Shown: positions 57,716 through 64,000 of the stretch, piece after piece
Position numbering within the stretch: the stretch's first letter is position 1
Layout: each line of letters begins with the position of its first letter
NCBI GenBank assembly: GCA_905147135.1
Contig: LR990049.1
Coordinates: 8,573,428 to 8,637,427, forward strand
Source: Blastobasis lacticolella
Taxonomy: Eukaryota; Arthropoda; Insecta; Lepidoptera; Blastobasidae
Reading direction: 5' to 3'
DNA length: 64,000 nucleotides
The notes under the pieces: generated by a model
Told to the model about the DNA's origin: nothing
What the model saw: the letters and a program-made list of their open reading frames with translations, nothing else
Databases searched by the model: none
Program-made: the position numbers and the translations under genes

Positions 57716-57795
57716 TTTATAGACCTAGAAGAGAGACAAACGAGCAAGCTTGTCACCTGATAGTAAATTATCACCGCCTCCGCCGTTGCCGCCGT
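57716..57795 (-). repeat. Family D repeat fragment
   Basis: GAGAGACAAACGAGCAAGCT, TGTCACCTGATAGTAAATTA and TCACCGCCTCCGCCGTTGCC parallel the antisense copy at 50135-50190. Confidence 0.72.
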
Positions 57796-57959
57796 ATAAG
57801 AAAATAATTATTGATGTAAAGTATCCCTTCCTTCACCTTATCGTATTGTTTATCCCGCAGCGTCTACTGTTGTCGATATTTTTTTTGTCACTGTTGACTA
57901 GATAAGGCTACTTTAGCTTTAAGTCCGCCAATGTACCTTTAGTGCATAAAGATTTAATA

Positions 57960-58110
57960 AAAAAAAAAAATAGTATATTAATTTCTTGAAGGCTCCAATG
58001 CCGTACCGGGAACACAGCTGCAGAAACTCATTCCATAGAATGGTCGCACGTGACAGGAAATTTCTTGAAAAGCGTAAAGAAGTCGACTGTCATTATCCAA
58101 ATCCAGTACC
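57960..58110 (-). mobile_element. LINE ORF2 C-terminal fragment
   Basis: The minus frame reads RFSRNFLSRATILWNEFLQL, CSRYGIGAFKKLIY, the R-T-x-x-L-W-N-E-L-P ... F-P-x-x-Y-x-(I/L)-G-x-F-K-K signature near the end of Jockey/CR1-type ORF2. About 40 codons only. Confidence 0.75.
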
Positions 58111-59920
58111 GATGGAACTTTAATTTATGGCGGGAACTCTGCAGCAGATACTAGTCCAAATAACTTCTCAGAGTAATGAATGACTGCCCTCGTAAAGTAA
58201 AACGAACACATCTGTTTTCAACATTCATTTTAATTTTTTAATTAAATTAAGAATTAAACATTCATACTTACCTACTTTATTGATACATCATTTTATTACC
58301 GTGCAACCATATATATTGATTTATTACTGCCGATGTAGTTTTAACTATTATATAGTGAATAATGCCTTTCGAACAAAATATAAATTACAGTAAGGGTGAA
58401 ATTGTTAATATATTGTTAAATGACTAAATAACACAATTCAGTTGATCGGACTAATGTCTAACAAGTAAACATAACATTAACAGTAACATTTTTTCATAAA
58501 TTTCAGCATATTTCTGTATCAAAAAATTTATATTTTATATTATAGTAATAACAAAATAATGTTGGCACGGCCGGTTTCAATTAATGTATCTTATGCATTA
58601 AACAAACGCATAACTGACTCACGCCTATTTAAAATAATAATAAAAATAACTCATAACAATAAAACGTACCTACCTTGTAGATAAACTTAATAATGAATCG
58701 AATGACCATTATATTTATTATTTTTAAATGCCTTTAGGCCCTTAGGGTACACGTATACACAGCCCAGTTGCTTTCATCTGTTTTATCTGCGAATGCTTTT
58801 TAACTTTTTCTGCTATTATTTGAATTCCGAATTAAAGATTAGGCGTTATACTCAATGGTCTAGTGGCGAATGCATGGCGAGGTTAACTTCATTATGACTA
58901 ATGTCTTCCTCGTCGTTAACAAAAGGTGTACTTGTAACATGTCACAAAAATGTGGCTGCCCTATGTGCTCCTGCCTGCCACCTGCACTATGAAAGACCTC
59001 GATGAAGCCACTGATAACGCAATGTCTTTTGCCATCGACTCCCTATGAAGAAGAATAAGGAAGAAAAAAAATATTCTCATTCTAGATATTAAAGTCCTCA
59101 GAAGCAATAAATAATAAAAGATAAAAATGTATCTGAAACATAAAGCCTGATTACGTACTCCTGTAATAATTAACGAACAAAGCTCTACTCCATATTTAAT
59201 TCTAAAATAAGACTGGTTCATAGCCGATCATAGCGAGATTCTTAGTGACACATGAAATGTAGTCTTATCAGCTTCAGAATAGGATTGAAATTGGTATAGC
59301 AAAGCAAAATCACACCAGCGCGCGGTGGAGCAGCCACAAGCAAAAGAGCCATAACGCCGTAACGCTCCTGTTGGAGACAACAATCTAGTAACAATTGAAA
59401 TGCACCTTATTTTGTTTCTGCATACGACTGAATTTAGTATAACGAAATAAAATGTGTGTTTTGCGACTTGAGACAGATCTTTGACGCCACTCACATATAA
59501 TTTAAGTTAGTGCAAATAGATATAAATAAATACAATTCATTTTTATAAAAAATGTTCACATACATAGGTTTTTACAATATTTCAAGACTTGTTTGTCATT
59601 AAATGATTACCATTAAATGATAAACAAACAAGTTACCTACCTCTAATGATACGTATATAAATTATGGATATTTAACCTCTGTATTTCTTTATGGTGTGCA
59701 AATAAAATGTTAAATAAATGAGTAAATATTAAGAAAACTTAGAACACATTTTGTTTAGGTGGTAGCCCGAATTAATCTAAGAACAGAAATATAATCTCCT
59801 TTTAGTGTTTGGAAATAGTTGTTGCTACAGTGAAAGTTTAACTTTTTCTGTAATAACAAGCTGCAGTAATACTGCATTCCAAAATAAAGATAGGCAAAAT
59901 CTGAGCTGGTATTTAGGTGT
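58111..59920. other. Snurportin 3' flank, AT-rich
   Basis: The transcript end of snurportin should lie in the upper part of this stretch. No AATAAA on the minus strand is present within 400 bases of the stop; variant signals (CATAAA near 59687, TATAAA near 59543) are possible. An imperfect foldback ACTTGTTTGTC ... GATAAACAAACAAGT spans 59587-59634. Minus-strand open stretches at 58961-59494 show no known domain. Confidence 0.5.
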
Positions 59921-60145
59921 CTAACTTGGGTTACTTTTAGCTTGAGTCATATCTGATTCCATTTGTTCTGAAGTGGTGTCTTTATTAAACCCTATTGCTT
60001 CTGAATGTTTATTTTCTTCTGATATTTCTTCTCTAGTGTTCGTTTCTTTAGAATCTTCTTTAGGATTGTTAGTCTCCGATTCCATTTGTTCTGTAGGATT
60101 ATTTTCTTCCGATTCCATGGATTCGGTAGCTCCCTGGTTTGCTGC
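59921..60145 (-). CDS. SNUPN: Snurportin-1 last coding exon, acidic repeat tail
   Basis: The acceptor TCAATATTTCAG ends at 60146, and 75 codons including TAG follow in phase 0. The sequence is Glu/Ser/Asn/Thr-rich and contains the unit EQMES/ESMES three times ([31 protein letters not shown]). It looks like a disordered acidic tail. The exon is inferred from splice signal, frame and codon-like composition; I know of no conserved domain here. Confidence 0.72.
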   Translation of the reverse strand, partial: AANQGATESMESEENNPTEQMESETNNPKEDSKETNTREEISEENKHSEAIGFNKDTTSEQMESDMTQAKSNPS

Positions 60146-63100
60146 CTGAAATATTGAAAGAACATAATTATAACATATGCTTTATTACAACCATAACTAG
60201 AGGTTATAGTAAGGACAAGCACCGGTTGCACAGTGTTCGAGCATATTTAGGCCTAACATTTGTAAACTTTAAGAAACATTGGTGTAAAAATGAAACATTT
60301 CGCAACGTTTGTTAACACTATACATACGAGCAAATACAAAAGTCGCAATGCAACTTGACATTGCAAGTATCTAGTTTTTCGCCATCGGAGATCGGTCAAC
60401 AGTTTGATCAAACAAACTCCAACAAAACTAAGGGAAACTGAGTAACATACAAAAAAAATTAAGCTCTTCGTGTCAAACATAATGCCAGACGGATCTTAAT
60501 AGACTAATTAATAGGCTAATTTTCACAAAAAAATATTAGTTTGTCAGATGGATCTTCCAAAAATATTGGAAACTTATTTTTTATTTTGTTAACTAGTGGA
60601 CCCGGCGCGACTTCGTTCGCGTGGCGTCCTACCCTACACCAATCCTACACCTTCCCTATACCTACCCTACACCTACCCTATACCTACCCTATACCTACCC
60701 TACACCTAACCTATATCTACTCTACACCACACATCTACTTTAACCCTACCTACCATTTGCTTATAAACCTTCCTCTTGAATCACTCTATCAATTGCTACA
60801 AAGCGCATTAAAATCCGTAGTTTAAAATATCTAAGCCTACATAGATACATTGGGACAGACGGCGGGAAGCGACGTTTTATTTTGTTGTTACAAGTTAACT
60901 CGACGCGACGTCGTTCTCGTACAACTACTTTACCCCTACCTACCCTTTATTTCTTGCTCGTATTATTGAAAACCGCATTAAAATCCGTTGCGCAGCTTAA
61001 AATATCTAAGAACATAGAAACATAGGGACAGACGGCCAGAAGCGACTTTGTTTTATACCATGTATAGATTAAATAAACAAATAAATAAATAGATACAGCC
61101 AGTTCAAATATAGCAAGACGTCACAATCTTATCATAATATACATGACGGTGTGACGTCATAAACTTGGGGATTCCCAAACTTTGATAAGCTATATCTAAG
61201 TCAATTTTCGTCTTAAGATAAATAAAAAAATGTGTAATATATTTTTATTATAAATTAACTGAAGATTGAAAGGGAGGACTTTGGCCTGCAGTGGAACAGA
61301 AATGGCTAAAAAAGAAAAAGAAGAAAGAAAAAATTAACTGATGGACCAAGTGGGCTTATCGTTTTTTACTCAGGAAACTAGCCTATTGTAGACCTCATAC
61401 CTCATCTGTCGTATCCATTGCATTTTTTGGCTTTCTTTGGCGTTTGGATAGCCTCTTTGCCATCTTTAATTCAAACTTATGAATAAAATCTGCTTGATTT
61501 ACATAATCAGTTGGCTTACATTTCATATACTCCTCATGAACAATTATATCTGAAAAATTAAATTCATTACAATATTTGCTTGTAGAGTCGTCCAGTTCGA
61601 TGTGTAGCGACTCGACCGAGTTCGAAACGAGTACATCCGTGGCAGCCTTGGCCTGAGGGATATAGCGGGCAAGATCAAGGAGGCTGGCCTGCGCTGGTTT
61701 GGTTATGTGTTGCATAAGCCCCATGGATACGGGAGAAGTAGTTGCATGCTATACATGCCGGTATCAGTATAGAGGTCTCGAGACCTAAGCAGTGATATCT
61801 TCATGCCGGATACAAGTTGAGAGCCAACGACTAACGACGAGAGGATGCAGAAGACTGGGCAAAGTGAAGAATCTTATTAATAATTGTAACACTTGCCAAG
61901 TTTAGTTTCGAAATGTGTTGCTAGCGAGATATTCTAAATGTGTGTTGGAGAATCAATTAAATAAACATTAGGTTAGGTTTTTCCCCGGGGGCGCATTAAA
62001 AATCGACAGTGGCTTCTTCCACTGTATACATGTAAGTATAGGCTTTAACTTACCCGACCCTAGCACTTCAGGGACCATGTAAGGGTACAACCACCCCACC
62101 AGTGGAGTCTCCCCGCCGATGTATATCCCCCTCTTGTGATAGAATAATAATCCGTCCAATGGTGGAATATTGTTTTCATATGGAGGATATCTAGACAGTT
62201 CCCTGAAAATTAAATAATAAATGTTGGAAGATATTGTGTAACATAATAACCGGGTACACAGTATAGGAATTCTTTATAATATTTATGTTTTAGTTATGTC
62301 TTCCAAGTAAAAGGAAAAGTTAAAAATTTGTATGATTTTTTTACTGTAGTCTTTAAGTTTTCATACCAAACAGCTTTAGTCAGACAAATCTTATTAATCA
62401 ATGTTTACACTGAAATTTAAGGAAGGATTTTCTTAACTAAGCAATAACAAACACTATAATGTAGCCTTGTAGAGACTCCCAGCCAGATATTAGGTGGGGC
62501 AATAGCACCGCAGACATAGTTCATCTCAGAGTCACCTGAAAGTTCCCACTTGCCTGACCATGTTCTCTTTGCTATGGATGTCTGAGTCCAAAGCCTGTTC
62601 AAGAAGTACTTACACACAAACATGACTACATTACATTGTCTGGAATAATGGATTATGACTTACTTGCTCAAGTCTGTAGTTTCGTATTTGGGCAATATGA
62701 CAAATTGTACTTTATTTTGTTTACTAATTTCATCCATATTAGGTACCTCCTGCTTCAAATGCGTATTTAACCAAAAGCCACGAAAATCAACCTGAAAAAT
62801 AAATATTATTATGGCTCCACATAGAATTAGTTAAAATGTATGAATTCAAGCAATGAAAAATAGTTAATTATGCTGATAAATGACAATAACACAACAAAAC
62901 ATAATTTAATTGTAGCTACTATGTCTGGTGGAAGTACATAATCTTTTGCACTACCACCTATTCCAAATATTAGTACACCTATCGGAATTCACTGACAATT
63001 GAAATTTGATGAAAGCTGCATTTTTTACTGTGTATTAAATACTGCTATCTAAACTTAATTGCCAAGAGATGATAACCCTTATTATGGTAAAACCCTTTAC

Positions 63101-63371
63101 TGATATGGAGGAGGCTTAAGTCCAGCAGAGGACTGTTATTATGTTTATGTGTTTTGGTGTATATTTGAATACTTACATCACCATCTGTTAGTGTCGTCTT
63201 GTTCCACGCAAGTATATCAATAATATACATAGTCTCAGTCGGTTCATAATAAAAACAATCTAAGACACAACATTTACTTTTATGTTTTGGGTCAGTTGTA
63301 TTACCACCAGGCAACACTGTTTTAATTTCAAATTGGAAGTGACCCAACTTGTTGTAGCATTTCGTATTTCC
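59921..63371 (-). CDS. SNUPN: Snurportin-1, 3' part (5 exons, 5' end outside window)
   Basis: Snurportin-1 binds the trimethylguanosine cap of spliceosomal U snRNAs and imports U snRNPs into the nucleus with importin-beta. Five minus-strand exons join in phase: 63371-63177, 62791-62664, 62202-62054, 61549-61401 and 60145-59921, giving 281 codons plus TAG. All four introns have GT at the donor and AG at the acceptor. Recognised signatures of the cap-binding domain are LLPGGN-like [17 protein letters not shown], a DFRGFW segment, DGLLFYHK and [12 protein letters not shown]. The Trp in the last motif (codon 62093-62091) matches human Trp276, which stacks on the cap. After the domain come a basic stretch ([11 protein letters not shown]) and an acidic Glu/Asn/Ser-rich tail of about 80 residues. 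The importin-beta-binding N-terminus and start codon are missing and should lie past 64000. No canonical AATAAA was found in the first 400 bases after the stop. The identification is strong; the exact tail is less certain without cDNA. Confidence 0.93.
60597..61070 (+). repeat. Interspersed repeat with internal CCTACC array (sense copy)
   Basis: It starts GGACCCGGCGCGACTTCG, passes into the CCTACC array, then reads CTTATAAACCTTCCTCTTG, AATCACTCTATCAA and GCATTAAAATCCGT, and ends near GACAGACGGCGGGAAGCGAC. The second half is partly repeated (60880-61065). The same block occurs antisense at 40855-40985. I recognise the type from lepidopteran genomes but cannot name the family. Confidence 0.7.
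60630..60745 (+). repeat. Degenerate CCTA(C/T)(A/C)CCTACC microsatellite
   Basis: About 115 bases of imperfect 6- and 12-base units of the form CCTACACCTACCCTATA. It is not the insect telomere repeat TTAGG. The minus strand is G-rich but the GGG runs are spaced too irregularly for a confident quadruplex. Confidence 0.85.
61401..61549 (-). CDS. SNUPN: Snurportin-1 exon (post-domain basic segment)
   Basis: The acceptor is AATTTTTCAG ending at 61550 and the donor GTATGA begins at 61400. The leading AT completes an Asp codon from the previous exon, so the junction reads S-D-I-I-V-H. The exon ends with a Lys/Arg-rich run ([13 protein letters not shown]) then AMDTTDE. The open frame extends upstream to 61724, but that part is the antisense shadow of a retrotransposon fragment. 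The tail is poorly conserved in the family, so support here is splice phase plus continuity. Confidence 0.82.
61550..62053 (-). other. Snurportin intron with antisense LINE piece
   Basis: A 504-base intron, GTAAGT to CAG. Its 3' third carries a plus-strand retrotransposon fragment (61610-61745), so the two reading directions overlap next to the acceptor. Confidence 0.8.
61610..61745 (+). mobile_element. Non-LTR retrotransposon ORF2 fragment inside snurportin intron
   Basis: The plus-strand frame from about 61650 reads [19 protein letters not shown] followed by LHKPHGYG. This is the R-D-K-I-(K/R)-E-A-x-L-R-W-(F/Y)-G-H-V signature seen at the C-terminal end of many insect LINE reverse-transcriptase proteins. 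It is short, lies antisense to the gene, and has no other domain. Confidence 0.7.
62054..62202 (-). CDS. SNUPN: Snurportin-1 exon with cap-stacking Trp
   Basis: The acceptor ATTTTCAG precedes 62202 and the donor GTAAGT follows 62054 (149 bases). The exon encodes [11 protein letters not shown] and [17 protein letters not shown], the most conserved stretch of the family. The Trp codon at 62093-62091 corresponds to the cap-stacking Trp276 of the human protein. An open frame runs on past the donor but that extension is intronic. Confidence 0.95.
62203..62663 (-). other. Snurportin intron
   Basis: A 461-base AT-rich intron with GTAAGT and CAG borders. I see no repeat family or second coding segment in it. 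Confidence 0.8.
62664..62791 (-). CDS. SNUPN: Snurportin-1 exon (DFRGFW segment)
   Basis: A TTTTTCAG acceptor precedes 62791 and GTAAGT follows 62664. The 128 bases give 42 codons plus two bases, and the split Lys codon is completed by the next exon. It begins V-D-F-R-G-F-W, equivalent to the TDFRFYW segment of vertebrate snurportin, and runs to T-T-D-L-S. Confidence 0.92.
62792..63176 (-). other. Snurportin intron
   Basis: This is a 385-base AT-rich intron with GTAAGT at the 5' end and CAG at the 3' end. Around 63102-63150 it holds a short plus-strand remnant resembling the GGCxTxxGTCCAGCAG-TGGAC tails of other repeats in the window. Nothing else is recognisable. Confidence 0.8.
63177..63371 (-). 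CDS. SNUPN: Snurportin-1 exon (start of cap-binding domain)
   Basis: The acceptor reads TTTTTACAAATTGCAG just before 63371 and the donor GTAAGT follows 63177. The exon is 195 bases, exactly 65 codons, phase 0 at both ends. It carries [25 protein letters not shown] and the IDILAWNKT segment, matching the front half of the family's cap-binding fold. The Trp in IDILAW aligns with a conserved VMCW motif. An upstream TTG in the same frame (63377) belongs to the acceptor and is not a start. Confidence 0.93.
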
Positions 63372-63582
63372 CTGCAATTTGTAAAAAGAAAAGAAGAAAT
63401 AAAGGTGGGTATTATAAATAGTGTAATGATGACTAAATTTGGTATTTATTTCACAGACTTATTACATCAAATGGCACTACAAATTACAGTTAATTCTACG
63501 AAAAAATAAAAGTATGAACTTAGGCCACAGGCACAGATATTTCTCAAGGGATTTCTAAACATACAATATTTTGTCTGCAATA

Positions 63583-63648
63583 TGTGGCTGTAACACAGCG
63601 GCCAGCCTTACCATTGCCAGCCATTTTTTCATTGTTGTTACAGCCACA
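63583..63648. repeat. 13-bp perfect inverted repeat, 40-base spacer
   Basis: TGTGGCTGTAACA at 63583-63595 is matched in reverse complement by TGTTACAGCCACA at 63636-63648. The spacer itself has two GCCAGCC copies. It may be a tiny inverted-repeat element or a foldback; no target duplication is clear. Confidence 0.6.
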
Positions 63649-63714
63649 CTCTAATGTAACGTCATAGCGCTTCCTACAGGGTTAAGATGCAGATACAAAT
63701 ACACACATAAATTC

Positions 63715-63930
63715 GCAGTATTCTGATAGGATTTCATTTATTTAAGTGTGTTCTTTATGTGAAGTAAAGTTAACAAATAAAAAAAAATCGTAACAAGCTT
63801 TTATTGCGCGGTATAGTACATTTGCAGTATTCCGAAAGGATTTCATTGATTCAAGTGGTCTTTATGTAAAGTAAAAAGTTCTCAATAAAAAAAAATCGTA
63901 ACAAGCTTTTATTGAGCGGTATAGTACTCA
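63715..63930. repeat. Two-copy tandem duplication, unit about 109 bases
   Basis: Unit 1 runs 63715-63823 and unit 2 runs 63824-63930. Both begin GCAGTATTC, share GGATTTCATT, and end with the identical block TCGTAACAAGCTTTTATTG followed by GGTATAGTAC. The copies differ by scattered substitutions and small indels. It sits upstream of the visible snurportin exons, probably in an intron. Confidence 0.85.
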
Positions 63931-64000
63931 TCAAGATAATTCCAAAGAGCCCAAACACATTCATTAGTTCCTATGACCACCTTCTGACTCCATCATCAAA

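Larger units (their letters stand above)
60146..61400 (-). other. Large snurportin intron filled with repeats
   Basis: A 1255-base intron with a GTATGA donor and CAG acceptor. It holds a plus-strand interspersed repeat with an internal CCTACC-type array (60597-61070) and, near 61261-61320, a remnant ending GGCCTGCAGTGGAACAG. Repeats explain its extra length over the other introns. Confidence 0.75.

Noticed and set aside
61550..61724. Extension of the snurportin exon to an ATG at 61724
   Set aside because: This part is antisense to a LINE fragment, and a good acceptor plus correct phase place the exon start at 61549.
1..64000. CRISPR arrays, operons, prophage or other prokaryotic systems
   Set aside because: The intron-bearing snurportin gene and tRNA-derived SINEs show this is animal nuclear DNA; no regularly spaced repeats with unique spacers exist.
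1..64000. Endogenous viral sequence
   Set aside because: No viral capsid, polymerase or envelope signature was recognised; every reverse-transcriptase piece seen is of the non-LTR type.

Overview
The window is animal, most likely moth or butterfly (Lepidoptera), nuclear DNA. It is AT-rich and carries an intron-split gene with GT-AG introns. It is crowded with interspersed repeats of a style I recognise from lepidopteran genomes: tRNA-derived SINEs, short retroposons with GATGAT-type tails, many decayed ends of non-LTR retrotransposons, and short inverted-repeat DNA transposons. The order-level call rests on that recognition and not on a database search.

Only one host gene is convincing. Five 3' exons of snurportin-1 lie on the minus strand between 63371 and 59921. 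Snurportin-1 is the adaptor that binds the trimethylguanosine cap of U snRNPs and carries them into the nucleus with importin-beta. The splice sites and reading phases agree throughout. The N-terminal part (importin-beta-binding region and start codon) is not visible and should lie beyond position 64000. The protein ends in an acidic, repeat-containing tail.

The other 59 kb looks like a gene-poor repeat graveyard, either intergenic or a very long intron. DNA transposon relics with clear boundaries are: a 1371-bp hAT-type element (44610-45980, exact 8-bp target duplication); a 606-bp hAT-type element (36672-37277, exact 8-bp duplication); a 112-bp element with the same ends (50217-50328); an 890-bp element with 80-bp inverted repeats and TA duplication (15861-16750); a 243-bp TA element (34101-34343); a 162-bp element (11663-11824); a 416-bp element inside a retrotransposon (52441-52856); and a foldback repeat (24722-25167). 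None shows a transposase gene.

Retroposons comprise at least 17 copies of one tRNA-derived SINE (here SINE-A), about seven copies or fragments of a 260-bp retroposon (SINE-B), a 154-bp retroposon (SINE-C), and scattered copies of other families. Several have perfect target-site duplications of 11-15 bp. Decayed reverse-transcriptase pieces occur at about 10.3-10.8, 18.8-19.3, 23.5-24.3, 41.7-42.1, 48.1-49.7, 52.2-53.3, 58.0 and 61.6-61.7 kb. Family names such as SINE-A are labels for this report only. No rRNA, functional tRNA, CRISPR or prokaryotic feature was seen.
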